DNA of 64,000 nt from Branchiostoma lanceolatum (Eukaryota > Chordata > Leptocardii > Amphioxiformes > Branchiostomatidae), in contig NC_089731.1 of the NCBI RefSeq assembly GCF_035083965.1, positions 193,501 to 257,500 of the forward strand. The letters are read 5' to 3'. The notes beneath the pieces were generated by a model. The model ran no database searches. It was not told where the DNA came from and saw only the letters and a program-made list of their open reading frames with translations. The position numbers and the translations under genes are program-made. Below, piece by piece: positions 19,362-31,999 of this stretch; positions within the stretch are counted from its first letter, which is position 1, and each line of letters starts with the position of its first letter.

Positions 19362-22300
19362 ATGCCTCAAACTAAAATCAACTCGTTCTTTAAGCCGACA
19401 CCACGTACCGCCCCAAGACCAAGCACATCTACGACGGCTGGCAGCGATGCGACCCCGGCCCGGCCGCCATTACAGGGCCGCAGTCTGTTCCAGCCCAGCC
19501 CGGCGGTATCGAGCACACCTAGGCCGGCTGAAACCACTGCCGGTAACGCAGGTAAGTCCGATAACAATTCATTGGCCTCCGCCTGATCTAAAGCAGGTGT
19601 ACCAGTGCGGCCATGTAAACAGTTGTTTTGCTATGCCATGATAAATTGGGCCATAAATTGGCACCTTTTTTCTTTCTACTTCCTTGTTTGTTGGCGACGC
19701 CATTTTGTTTGTTATTTTCGACGCTCTTTCACGAAGTCGTTATGCTTATGTTCTGCTATGAAAAGTGCTTATAAATTATTACCAGTGAAACTAAATGTAT
19801 AGCAGTTCATTATGTTTTGTTGGACATAGATTAGCATCTACATCTACATCTATACAGTACTCGGCAAGGCCCCGCGAGGGACATACCGCCGAGGGAATGT
19901 CAGGGTCATGCCCAGCTGCAGCAGGTGGTGGTGGTGAAAAAGGAAAATCCGAAAAAAGATAAACATAACTGGTGCAACAATGAATATATAAATAAGTGGG
20001 TAATAAATGGTGATATGTACAATGTTGCTGCACTGGGTGTTGACCTGACTCGCTCTGGGGCTAACCGCTGTTACTGGGAAGGCCAAGGTGCTTGGCCAAC
20101 CCAGATTTGAAAGTGTCTACTGATGTGGAATCAATGATATGTTGGGGTAGATGGTTCCAGTCTATTACTGTTCTCAGGAAGAAGCTGCTGCGATGTGTTT
20201 CTGTCTTGCATGAAAATGTCTCTCCGTCGACCACTACTAGTACTTGTTGGTACCGGTCCAGCAGCTACAGTAGTTCTTTACCCAGACTAGGGTTTCCCCC
20301 CTTATCCCATAGTACTGTAGTTTATGAATGAGTCTGTTGTGTGGTACACTGTCAAATGTTTTTGAAAAATCGAGTATAGCCATGTCAATTTGGTATCCCA
20401 GGTCAAGCCATGAGGTTAAGTCGTGCAAGGTTGTTATCAGTTGGGACTCACAAGAGTGCCATGATGTTATGTCGTGCAAAAATGAATCATCTGATCGGGG
20501 GTCGCAAGGTTCAAGGAGGTCCTTTGACGTTCTTTGATGCTCATGAGAACAGGCTTTGGCATAATACACCGCGACATGTTGACATGACCCAAACTTGACG
20601 TTATCTGCTCCTGCACGTGAATAGGTCATGTTACGTTAGCCGCGGCAACTGTTGGACTTGGAGGGCTTAACTAAGCAAGAGAAGCCCTCCAACAGTCGCC
20701 GCAGCTAGCCGTGGCCTAGACACACGCACACAAGCACAAGTCACCAAGCGTTAAATACCAAGAGAGACAATTGACTCGTAACTGTTGTTGTTGTACCAAG
20801 CGTAACCCAGCGTCCTGACTGGGGAGACCACGTCTAGCCCAGCAAATGAATTTTAATGGAGTTAAGTCAGTTAACCCATGTAGGCCAATTTCGTTACAAC
20901 TCTATGTATAAAGGAGACAAATTGTTGTACAATGGAGGTTGTACAGTACACTAGTTACAGTCCCGCTTGCAGTGTTGTCAACATACTGTTCTATGGTATA
21001 CATAGATGGATTGTCTTTACTGTTAGTCATGAATTAGATTTTACTAGTAGTTCTTTAGAATTGTCAGATATTAGCAATACAATGTAGTTCAACTGTCATG
21101 TACATTGCAATTGTAAGTTACCATACTTGGTACCTGTTACAATAGAGTTCTTCTTTCAACTACAGCCCCTTTGACGTCCGATGGCGCCATGACCAACTCA
21201 CAATCAGCTTCAGTCTCCAACTGCCCAGCAGGGTCACAATCGGCTCCAAAAGCGAAACCCCGCAAGCCAGGCACACCGAGAGGTCTGGGCTCAACTACAC
21301 GAGGTCGCAAACGCAAACATGGGGCTTCAAAGGAAAATAGTGGCAATATACGTAACAAGGTAATTTTGCAGGTATTGTGTTTTTCTCCTCACCCAAAAAT
21401 AGACTTCCCTCTTGAACTTCCCTGGAAGAGATTGCTGTGTCACAAGGGTTGATTGATATGAAAATTAGGTTAACATTATAATTTTCTTTTAAAAAATCAA
21501 CAAAACAACGATTGGGAAAGTTTTCATGTTTTCATATGCAACCTCCTTCACTCATGCAAGGAGTTTTAAGATACACATAAAAAAATACAACATGTACATG
21601 TATAACATTACTTATATTTAAACTAAATTAAAGTGTCATCATTTTTATTTCACGTGTAGTAAGGTTTTATGATTTGGTCCTTCCTAGGAAATCACAAACA
21701 AGAGAAGCAGGAAAGACAGTGAACCACCAACCCCCAACCATGTGCCTGAGGAAGGGGATCAGAGCACGGGTATGTCTGTCTGTTTGTTACTCCGGGGAGG
21801 AGGTGTGACCTCCTTCTGGGAGTATTGGGAATGTATTTGTTTGCGCGTTCGCAGCTATAACTCACGATCCCGTCGTCGCATTGGTGTGTAACTTGGCATA
21901 TCGTTTGCCTGGTTCGGCGTGGTGATGCACAATAGCTTTGTTACACCATAACTACTTTAAACGTCAATCCAATATCGTAATTGCACCCCTATAATTAATG
22001 CTATGTCCCACTGCCCTGCCATAGGGACCATGTTATAATCCGTTATGCATGACTGGAATACTTCAGGCAGATACGGTGTATAAATCTTCCTTACTTGCTG
22101 TGATCGTATAGTCACTGTTACATTGAAAAATAGACAACGTGCATCACCACACGCAACCTAGCAAACGACATACCAAGTTACATACCAATGCGGCAACGGG
22201 AATTGTGAGTTTTAGCTGCGAACATGTGTAGAGTGACCTCCAGTCTGTGTATTAAGTATGCCTTGTCCACTCGCAACTCGCTTACAGTATGTGCGCACGG

Positions 22301-25300
22301 GACGGACGATGCACTTTTACGCACAGTGTGAAAATGGGAAATCTCTGGACCTTCAAACTTACCACACTTGTAGTTTATAATACGGAGGCTGTGACAATGT
22401 AAAAAGTTTACGCAGGGGATGAAAGATTGTTGAGAAATATCTCTCAGAAAAGTGCGCGCGCCAGTGTCACTTCCGGGTGGTTAGATCCGGTGACCTTTGA
22501 CCTTCGTGAAATGTTACGATAATATAAATTAGCCTTTTTTATTGCAAATAGCTTGATAGCTATAGATCAGGCCGGCCTGCAATTGTGGAAAGAGGATTTA
22601 CTGCATATTTGTGATTTCTGATACATCTTAGTTGTAAGGCTGAATGGTTCGTTGATAATTGAAAAGGGGCCATCTAGATCTAACTTTGTGACTTTTCCCG
22701 GAATTTCTAGATCCCATCTATGTCATACTGTAAAAACATACTTTTCAGCAGGTTGACCACTCCTGTATTGAAAGAAAAAGATAAACAAACACTTTTTCTT
22801 TACTTGCTCTAAAACACTACTTGGACTGAGCAGAGATGCAAAGTTTGTGTGGGTCAATACTTGTACATACTATAAATACTTCACGGAGAATTGTGTCCTA
22901 CGGACTCTTGTTTGTTTTAAATTTAATGTTTGTAATGTTATTACAAATTAATTGAGAGGTGCAAAGAATGGACACAAATGATCTAAACCGGTATAATCGC
23001 CTTTCAGCATAACACACCAGCTGCGCAGGCACACAGCGTGTCAGCAGCTGGTTATATTACACCGCATGATGTTAGTTATTTGACACAACTTAGTCTACCG
23101 GTATCAATAATCTTATGCAATAATGTGCATGTTAATTGTCATTTGCAATAACTGCAGAGTCTGAAGTAAATGCATAATTTGATCTTGCGAGATATCAAAG
23201 AAATCATGAAAATAGATGATTAATTAATGTTCATGTAGTGATTGTTCTTTTCATTGGAAGTCACAGCAAGCTGTCCCTTGAGTCCAATTACACCTACTGA
23301 GACCAACGGCAACAACACACAGCCGACTGCCCAGTCAACAGCATCAGTATCTGGTGGCGTCACCACCCCAGCAGAGTCACTACTGGCAGAACAGTCCCGC
23401 GAACTGGAAAATGGTGGTAGTTTGCAGGTAGGGGATTTGTATTTTTACTCTAATTAGGGACAAAGTTTTTGCATCACCCTAATGTATCACCAAACTTCAC
23501 CTGGGGGGAGTTTTGTTTCAGATGTATATGTGTGTGTGCATGAACATGTATATGTGTGTGTGCAGTAGTCTGATTTATCTTATTACTGGGAAGGGACCAG
23601 AAAAAATTAATGATCTTGACGTCTATAGCACTTTTGCTGAGTAGGTGTGAGGCCGTGCACTATCTTGGTTTATGGCTGGCATTTTGCCTATGTTTCTATT
23701 ATTGAAATATGACTCTTTATGAGGAGTCATATGTCCCACACTGTGACTGATGGTGGATGAGGGATTGTTGTCTGTTCTATGTTAATATATATATTATATT
23801 TCTATTTTAGCTAACTCCTTGGTTGATGCAAGTTCCTTACCCATATTTATATGATTGCCATAGTTAAGTTACCTTGTTTTCCTTCCCAGGTAACAGGTAA
23901 CAAAAGAGACAAAGGAAAAGAAGATGAACCATCAACTTCTACCCAAATGCCTGTTAAAAAGGAAAAAGAAAGCACTGGTAAGTTAGCAGTTACAAACAAA
24001 GAAATAATTTAGAATGCCCAAAACTATTCCGCTGTTCACAATCAAATCATTCGGGCCATATTTTGTAAAAAACAATTTATCGATAGCTAATTGCGTGTAC
24101 GTAAATCTACATTTCTCAACAAATTTTATGTAATGAGCGGAGTCAACAATTGAGACAAAAGATGTTACTTACGTAAGGAGATATACATTGTTTGGCAAAA
24201 CAAAGCTCAGTCTGATTACAAGGTTTTACTACACTGGCATTTGTAACCTCCTTTCCCTTTTTGTATATCATTAAAAGCTGAACCAGATAGTGAGTGAGTG
24301 AGTGAGTGAGTGACCATGTTTTCATTAGAAATCACTGAATGTTGAAGTGCATGTAAAGTGTAACTTGCAAATTCTACAATTATGAATGGAAATGTTTATT
24401 CGTTTTGTAATTTATTTTTCTCTGCAGGGGATGTCAGCTTTCGGCTGAAGTTTGACCTGACGGAGCTAAAGCAAGATTTTCGAATAACAGCACGGGGAGA
24501 TCAACCCATCCTACACGCTCTTCAGGCCGACACAAGACTCGACAAAATCAAGAAGAAGCTCTCAAAGATTTACCTCGATCCTTATCATGGTGAGAACAAC
24601 CCAATCCGGGGGGTACCAAACATGGGCAGCCCATGTAGAGTGATAGAAGGTGGCAGGTTTGAGGCAAAATTAGGAAAAGATGAAAGCGGTAACATGACAT
24701 TGTATAGTGATGTTGAGCTGAAGTTAAGTGAAAGGTCTAAGATCTATCTTGATCTTAAAGATCGACCCAGTAACACACCTTGGCTTGCCAAGAAAAACAC
24801 AACCATGTTCCAATCTCCAATTTTGGTTGATTGCCTTCCTGGTGACACATTTGTAACGGCCCTCCTCAGAGATGGGAGAATTGATAAGAAAAGGGTCAGG
24901 TACACTAGTCTCATCTGCAGAGGTAGCACAGGTGAGGTTAACATAAAACTTACTGACAAGTCTGCTGTTAACCACGGCAAAACGTTCACCTGTAAAGTGC
25001 TTAAAACCGCACAAGTCAGTGATGAAGAATGGGAGAAAGCACATGACAGAAGTTGCCAGGCCAACAGTCCTGATGTAGCTATGTCAGATACTACAACGGG
25101 TAATGGGGCCCCAGATATACAGGCAGAAGCCACCTCAGGGCCTGACACAGGAAATAAGAGTCTTCAGACAGAATGGATAACCCAACTTGTTGAGATGCTC
25201 ATACGAAGGAGCCAGGCTCTGGTTGCTAACCTCTTGGACTTAGACTTTGAGCAGAAAGAGTCAAGTAATGCAGAAAATAGACGTAAGAGAAAGTTGGACC

Positions 25301-26130
25301 AGTTTGCGAAGTTTTACAGGCAGGATTTTTACAATGCTAATAATGAGGAGACCAGTTTCTTACTAATGGAGCAATGTTGTGAGTTTGGTTGCTCTGTTGG
25401 CGTTCTGGCAAGCGATGCCTGCCGTCTTGCCACGTGCTTTCGGCTTGGTTCCAAGTATGTATTGACTAATAAGCATGTGTCACAAGAAATGGCAGAAAGG
25501 GGGGGCGCAAGTGCTTTCTTTGTTATCTTCAACTACAAGAAGTTAAGCGATCTTGACTGCAACGATCAGTTTGTATCAGATGATAGCCTGATCAAATTCA
25601 GAGTGAACCGTGTTGTGTGCAGCTGTCAGAACGATGACTTGGACTACAGCCTGCTAGAACTGGATGTTCCTGATGACCAGTCTGACAAGCTGCCACCAGG
25701 TCTGGGGCATTTGATAAAGGAAACTAGAGATAAGACAACAGTGACGATAGTTGGACACCCTGGTGTTAGGCCTAAAAAGATAGACCCGAGTTGTCCTGTT
25801 GTGGGTCCAGATCACAGCATTGCAGTTTATCTTAGGTTCCATCCAGATCCCATGGTTAACAACCCCAATAGAGATAACTACGAGTCTGTGTTTGCCCATG
25901 GGTCCTCCGGGTCCCCAGGGTTTGATGATGAAGGGAACCTCGTGGTGATGCACGCTTGTGGGTACCATTTGTACGATGGGTCTAAGACTGAGGTGCAACA
26001 AGGTGTCAAAATGGTAGCCATAAGGGAGGATCTCAAACAAAGAGATGATCTCAAACGAAGAGATGATCTTCCAGCAGATTTTTTGGAAGATTTATTCCCC
26101 CCTCCATCAGAGCCAATGGAAACTGATTGA
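19362..26130 (+). CDS. FAM111-like serine protease with PIP box, complete (six exons)
   Basis: Exons 19362-19551, 21166-21359, 21688-21769, 23261 (or 23267)-23427, 23890-23977 and 24428-26130. Phases agree at every junction and total 807 residues. The protein starts MPQTKINSFFKP, a textbook PCNA-interacting box (Q3, I6, F9, F10), then a long Ser/Thr/Pro-rich basic linker, a UBL-like region (SFRLKF onward) and a trypsin-like domain with His in LTNKHVS, Asp in [11 protein letters not shown] and Ser in [11 protein letters not shown] box plus C-terminal protease is the layout of vertebrate FAM111A. Exons 2-3 and 4-5 are repeats of one another (the ENSGN/ENGGS and EPPTP/EPSTS blocks). A role at replication forks is inferred from the family. 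Confidence 0.82.
19833..20640 (-). mobile_element. CR1-like non-LTR retrotransposon relic, internally deleted
   Basis: On the minus strand a reverse-transcriptase fragment (phrases DMAILDFSKTFDSVPHNRL, LQYYGIRGETLVWVKNY) is followed, after loss of the FADD palm region and thumb, by the C-terminal phrase FFLRTVIDWNHLPQ ending at a stop at about 20069. The 3' end is a (TAGATG)n tail at 19834-19853. It lies in intron 1 of FAM111-like gene 2, opposite the gene's strand. Confidence 0.82.
20641..20705. repeat. Imperfect hairpin
   Basis: GCGGCAACTGTTGG...GAGGGCTT faces AAGCCCTCCAACAGTCGCCGC around a 13-bp loop; one arm has a 6-bp insertion. It abuts the 5' break of the CR1-like relic. Confidence 0.7.
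21790..22260. mobile_element. Fold-back MITE in FAM111-like intron 3
   Basis: Arms of about 100 bp face each other: GTGTAACTTGGCATATCGTTTG on the left (about 21889) and its diverged complement on the right (about 22150). Both include GTGGTGATGCAC or its complement, and GAGGTCAC-like phrases lie near the outer ends. No coding content. Confidence 0.7.
22985..23085 (-). mobile_element. Non-LTR retrotransposon tail in FAM111-like intron
   Basis: Contains CGGTATAATCGCC, CATAACACACCAGCTGC and GCAGCTGGTTATATTACAC, the 3' tail of the family whose C-terminus is at 56063; two CAGCTG boxes make it partly palindromic. Confidence 0.65.
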
Positions 26131-28677
26131 AAAAAATTGATTGTTTGAAATTTAAAAAAGATAGTTACAACTTGGTTTGAAAAGCATTTTCATGTAATAT
26201 TGGGTCTGTCTTTTAGTATTTTATAACGTCCTTCTGACTCTGTATACTGTATGTGCCAGTGACCATTTCCCTTTCGGTAGCCCTTAGGCCTCTACAGCAG
26301 GAAGCTAGTCCACGGTTAGCTGTATATATCAAAGATGAAATGAATGGGATGGGGACTTCAATCTTTATCATTTCGGGCAAAATGATGATTGCCAGGATTG
26401 ATCACAATACTTTATCAATAGGGTGTTAGTTCTGTGGCCAGGTGCAACTAGACACAAGGCTGTAGGCGACTAGGCAGAATATTGAATACATGTCTTTACT
26501 ACAATAACAACGAAATTAGTTATTTGGGATGGTGACATAAATCTGAAGGCCTCGTGTTTGAGGAGCTTCAGGTTTATCGTTTGGAAGGCAATCCATCAAA
26601 AGTGAGGTGGCCTAGAATGTACATATCATCAGTAGAGAGTAACGCAGTTCAATCTATTAGAACTTGAAAGGATTTCAAATCATTCCAGTGACTGGGCAAA
26701 CATATACTGAACAACAATGATGGCAAGACCACTTATTGTGTCTATGCTCCTTCTATTGTGTTAATTTTGTTAGTCTATTGTTCTTTTATCCCTGCTTTTG
26801 ATATTTTAGAAAAGTAATGCTTAGAAGTAGATATCACCTGTATATGACCATGAGCATATTACCTTTCATGAGGTACTTAACAAAAATCTGAGGTTCTTTT
26901 ATTTGTCTAGATACCAGTGTTGTCAGTTTTTTCAAAACTTAATGAAACAACTTCATACTATAAAAGTGAAAAAGAAATGCAAATTGAAACAATTAAGTTT
27001 TAAGAAGATCTGGTTGCGACCTTGGACAAAAGTGCCCTTAAATATCCATCTTTTTAACAATGTGTCTTTTGGCACTGAGGGAGACTTTTTGTCCTGCCTT
27101 TTACTACATCGTAACAATTTTGCGGTACAAAAGTGTGAGGCTTGCAATGACTTTTATTCTGTCTCTGTACATATCTACTGGTAAATCTATGTGTGTCATG
27201 TGGGCAAATAAGGTTGTAAATTTTACATCTGCAATATGTTAAACATGATTTACACGAAAAGCAATTGTACAAACTGGAAGTATCTAAGTTCATTACATAT
27301 TTTAGAATTAGTGTAGATGCTGTATTGCAGACATTGTATTATGTACATCTTATTTATTAAGAAATGCAACACAAGATGTTCATGGCTCGAAGTATCAAAT
27401 TTCAAATTCCAGAAAATTGTTCAGATTGTGGAAAGAAAATGTAAGTTACAAAATGATGGCAAGCTAAAAGATTACAGACTTGGAATTATGAATTGAAGTG
27501 CAGAAATAAAGTATTTCAAGCCCTGTTTTTTTGTTCCAAACAGTATAAAATTTATTTTATCTGTACTGTGTTAAGGGTATCATGTATGTGATACAAGCAA
27601 GTTTTTATTGTTAAGAAAATGGGGAATCAGGTGTGCCTCACCGGTGTAATTCACTCTTAGCTTGCCGAATTCTTAGTCTCACATCTTAGGCCACACCAAT
27701 TCAATTTGTTGGTTCGCACATTTAACTGGAAGATCAACCTGAAAAAGACTCAAAGTGGAAGTCTGTACCTTGGTACACTCAGTTTCTGGCATATCCAAGC
27801 TTCTAACATTCAATCATATTTTACCAGGATGTCCTCTTGCTAGAATCTTACTTTTAATTGTTACCAAAATGTCCAAGAACCAAGCAAATGAATTGGGCTG
27901 GCCTTAGTTTATACCTGTATCTCCTGCCAATGGTTTGCGTTGATTAGCCAATTTATTTAGCTTACCTGTACAACATTGTACATCCGTTATCATGGAAGCT
28001 CATCTGTGTTGTTTGTAATCATACATTTGTGTAGTACAATGCCAAACTTTCTTCTAACACTAAGGTATTCACAGATCGAAATTGATCCTGAAGAAGGGGA
28101 CAGTGGTCGTTGAAAATTTAATACGTGTATACCTTAGTGTTTAGCATTGTACTACAATGCATCTGTACCTATATAGCCGGTATAACCGCCATTCGGCGTA
28201 ACACACCAGCTTACAAATGTACATCTGTATAACAAGTGCAACAGAACTCAAAAGTACAAATCTATCAGATGATGTATTGTGGAAGGTTGCAATAAACAGC
28301 ATATGGGATGACAGACTGTGTGTGGGTTTCTTTTATTTGTTATGGACATCTGTATCTGTATGATCACCCTTTGGCGTAGCACACCAGCTTGGCAGGCAGG
28401 CGGTGGTTATATTACACTGAACAGCCTGTCACACCTTGTCTTTGCAGTCAGATGTGCAGACTAGGAGTGACAGGCCATTCAGTGTAATATAACCAGCTGC
28501 TGCCACACAGCACTTACACTTGTAACAGGTAACACAAATGAATTACTGTAAAACTATACTTGAGACTGGACCGAGTTGTTAGCTTACATGTACACACAAA
28601 ATCAGGTCTGATGACCGATACATACACCTGAGATGAATAGGTGGGGTCTGTGGTGTTTACATGTATTAAACCTGGTA
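26131..28677. other. 3' flank of FAM111-like gene 2 with MITE and retrotransposon tails
   Basis: No gene. Paralogous to 14860-17100. A small element at about 28029-28161 has inverted ends (GTAGTACAATGCCAAAC and GTTTAGCATTGTACTAC). Tails of a non-LTR retrotransposon in minus orientation lie at about 28148-28205 and 28360-28450, and a third in plus orientation at 28456-28510, so the last two form an inverted pair around TTATATTACACTGAA / TTCAGTGTAATATAA. Confidence 0.65.
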
Positions 28678-29843
28678 CAGTCAAACCTGTATTAGCGGTC
28701 ACCTTTGCATAGCGGCCACCTGCCCATAGTGGTCACTTTTTGTCGGTCCCTTGGATTTTTCCCATTGACATAAGCATTAAGAATTAGGCTATAACGGCCA
28801 CCTGTCCAACGCGGTCGCGGCCAGACGATTTTCAGTCCCGCGAGTACAGTAACACTGTAGGTAACGGTCACGGCGCGCCGGTAGAAGCCGCATCGCCACC
28901 GCACGCCGGGTTCAAAATCTTCATTTTTTCACGCAGTTATCAAATTTATGTGGATTCAACTGGATAGGATGATTATAAAGAAAACCAGAATTTTTTATCT
29001 TTGTTAGAAAATGTTTGACGCGAAGTCAGTATAATTTTCTTCACATGGCTTGCGTTTGTACATCGTAGCAAAATTGACCATTTCTGTGCATTTCGACTGG
29101 ACAAATATTACGGCAGCTTTTTGGAAAATACAACTCGCACATGTAGCTGATGCAGTAAGTTCGGGAAATGTTTGAATGCCGGCCCAATATCCGTTTTCCC
29201 CGGTGCTCAAAGTCAAAACGTGTTTCGCGCAATTTTCAAAATGGCGCTGATAGTCAGCAGCACCAAGGAGGTTGGCAGCACAAAGGTCAACGGTAGATAC
29301 CACTGTTTCGGAGGTATAATGCGCTAAATTTATTTTGCTGCAAAGTATCACTGAGGATAATTACTTTACCAAAAGCTTTACAAGAATATTAATAACATTA
29401 ATATGATGTACAATTTGGGCTATTGCAATTTTCTGAAAAGAATAAAGCCATCAAAAGATCGACCTTCTTCTGAGTACCCTATTAGCATAATGGTAGAAGC
29501 TGATAATGACAAGCGGCAAGTGAAACAACAACAGACTAAGGAAAACTATCGCCACGATTTTATGTTTCAAAACGGTCGAAAACGAACAGTAAGTGGCAAC
29601 TGAGCAACATGTATTTTGTTCTTAACTAACTAGGTGGCAACAACAATTGACTTTCTAAAATGTGACTTACCTATGCAATGTTTACATGTGTACTGTACGG
29701 TGAATAAATGTATCTCAGTGGGTACTGAAAATATGTGTCACTCGTGGTCATCATTAATCAACATTTTCTCCATAGCGGCCACCTGTCCTTAGCGGCCAGT
29801 TTTGGCCAGTCCCTTGAGTGACCGCTATAGACAGGTTTGACTG
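28678..29843. mobile_element. Non-autonomous pogo/Tigger-like DNA transposon (1166 bp)
   Basis: Begins CAGTCAAACCTGT and ends with its complement ACAGGTTTGACTG, flanked by TA on both sides (28676-28677 and 29844-29845). Subterminal GCGGCCACCTG(C/T)CC motifs repeat at both ends. TA target and CAGTCAAACC ends fit the pogo branch of Tc1/mariner. A frame of about 115 residues inside shows no DDE motif that I can recognise. The same family occurs at 48608-51116. Confidence 0.82.
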
Positions 29844-31320
29844 TACCTAGCAGTGTACTCTCTGAGTAGAGGAGTTGGTCCGGCTGGTTATTCACATGTT
29901 TTTAGGTGTTTTGTAAGGCTTTCTATTTTGTTCCCTTTCCGTTATGTCTCCAACCGTGTGTTTGACAAAAATGCAGAAACTGAACACTTAAAAAAAAACC
30001 GGACCCACACATCTGTTTGAATTGTAGTGAGACTGCCCCATTTGTTTATTTATGTACCCCATCTGTTTATTTATACTTCTAGGCAAGGCCTTCTGCTGGC
30101 CTGTTTCGGGAACACTGTCACACCCCCCATTATGGAATGTAATGGATTTACAATTATCCTTACTAATTATGCAGATTAGCTCCTGTTTTCTATAATTAGA
30201 CATCCATTGTGTAAAGCACCATCTGAGCTCTCACATACAAAACTTCACGACAATCTCTTCACCCCGTCTCAAGTAATACGTGTCCGAATGTCAAAACAAA
30301 AACACCCACTGCAGTTCTAAACAAGCCGCTAGGGGGCCCAAACTTGCAGAACTTACTTCTTGTGGCATGAACTATCTACCACACAAATATCATGACCATA
30401 GCACTTTCAGAAAATATGCCCCTGAATTTTGAAGCTCCGCTGCAGTACCTTAGGTACTCGCTAGAAGGCCCATTATCGAACTTGACCTTCCTTTCCGTAA
30501 AACCTACCCATTCACTAAATATCATACAGATCCATCAACAGCTTCTTGAGTTATGTTGTCCACAAGAATTACACATCCACACAAAGCCCGCTGCAGTACC
30601 GACGGAAAATGCCAGGAGAACCATTTTTGAACTTGATCTCTGTTTCCACAACATCTACACACCTGCAAAAAATCATGAAGATCCATCAACGTTTCCGTCA
30701 CTTTTTTCGACGACATACAAACACACAAAATTTAAAAGTCCGCTGCAGTACTGTTGAAAAACGCAAGGTAAACCATTTTTGAACTTGACCTTCCTTTGCA
30801 CAACCACTACACACCTACCAAAAATCATAAAGATTCATCAAAGGTTTCTTGAGTTATGCTCTTGACATACATACAGACCCACCAAACAGCTGGCTCAACC
30901 GAAAACATAATCTACCCCGAGTACTATAGTACTCGGCGAAGATAATAAAATCTGGCAATAAAACAATTACCAAGAGCATGCACCGCTGAACGTATTAAGA
31001 ATGGGGATAAACCAAGGACCTAAACAAAGCGCCCTCCAGCGAACGCGTTGAGTAGTACATGTAAGGATACAAGAAGAAACATAAAAGAAGAAACTCTATA
31101 ACGTTATAATCCTTAAATGTTCGCTTTTCCGGTCGAAAACATGAAAGTTAACGATATAAATAAAGTATGAGAAACACTAGCCTGCATGACAGTTTACTTT
31201 GAAAATCACTCGAAGTGTAGATGCCTACCTGCCTACGTGCCCAGGCCAGTAACTGACCCCCTGCTCTCCAAATGTGACATTAATATCGCTGCATTATCGC
31301 TGAAATATGTGGCCTCTTAC
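29844..31320. other. Intergenic DNA with ~151-bp tandem repeat
   Basis: CCGCTGCAGTAC recurs at 30437, 30588 and 30740 (spacing 151-152 bp), each followed by AACTTGA(C/T)CT and ATCAT(A/G)(C/A)AGAT(C/T)CATCAA phrases; a degenerate unit lies before it. A perfect 20-bp palindrome CCGAGTACTATAGTACTCGG stands at 30917-30936, after the array. No gene recognised. Confidence 0.75.
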
Positions 31321-31360
31321 CCTTTCCAAAGTCTCTGATCGTTTCCTCCAACAACGCCAT
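31321..31360 (-). CDS. Candidate first coding exon, minus strand
   Basis: ATG at 31358-31360 opens MALLEETIRDFGK and runs to a good splice donor AAAGG/GTAAGAG at 31320. An upstream in-frame-independent ATG sits in CAAGATGGCG at 31371-31373. CpG-rich DNA upstream supports a promoter. I could not find a second exon, so the gene is unidentified and the call is tentative. Confidence 0.28.
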
Positions 31361-31641
31361 GTTGCGTCGCCATCTTGACTCGGGCCCTTTTTCGCGGCAG
31401 ATCAGTCAGAACAACGCCGACGCCCGTCTACTCGTGCATCCATCCACACGTTCGTTACATGAATGATACAGCATAACATCCGTTACACTTTTCACCATCA
31501 TCGTGAGACTTGTAGGATCTTTCAGCTAGTAGCACTATCTTGAGTAGACACGGTAACTGTTCTGACGGTAATATGAAATATTTCCGCAAATGCAGAACTG
31601 ACTCACTTCCACAATTCCACACCTGTTTGTGAGACGTTTTA

Positions 31642-31770
31642 CTTTCGGTTTCGATACGTCACTGGGGTCGCAATGTCACGTGACTCGGCCTTCCACCTTT
31701 CATTTGTCTAAAAATAGTCACACCATAAGCATAGTAGTAGTCAATAGTATGCGCTTTACGTTTCACTTTC
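31642..31770 (-). promoter_or_regulatory. Two ISRE/IRF-type sites upstream of the candidate exon
   Basis: On the minus strand GAAACCGAAAG (31642-31652) and GAAAGTGAAAC (31760-31770) both fit GAAANNGAAA, the interferon-regulatory-factor consensus. They lie about 290 and 410 bp before the candidate exon at 31321-31360. Binding is untested and the motif is short. Confidence 0.35.
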
Positions 31771-31850
31771 AACGGCTGAAATGCTGATAATGTTAAATTA
31801 CATGTACCTAGAAACACCGATACGCGGTGCCCAAATCAACGAACTCACCC

Positions 31851-31999
31851 TAATCTCCAAGAAGATCGAACGGTTGCAAAGACCGTTTCCATCTAGCAAA
31901 AGGAGGTTTTATCATACGCGGCAACCCGAGTGATTGCAATAAAAACTGCTTTTGCCAGTTGGATACGGTTTTGCAACCGTTCGATCTGCTTGGAGATTA
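31851..31999. mobile_element. 149-bp MITE
   Basis: Inverted ends TAATCTCCAAG(A/C)AGATCGAA at 31851 and its complement ending at 31999, each continuing into CGGTTGCAAA. No coding capacity and no clear target-site duplication. Confidence 0.75.

Noticed and set aside
29004-29351. 115-residue minus-strand frame inside the pogo-like element as a transposase
   Set aside because: Far shorter than a pogo transposase, with no DDE triad or helix-turn-helix that I can recognise.
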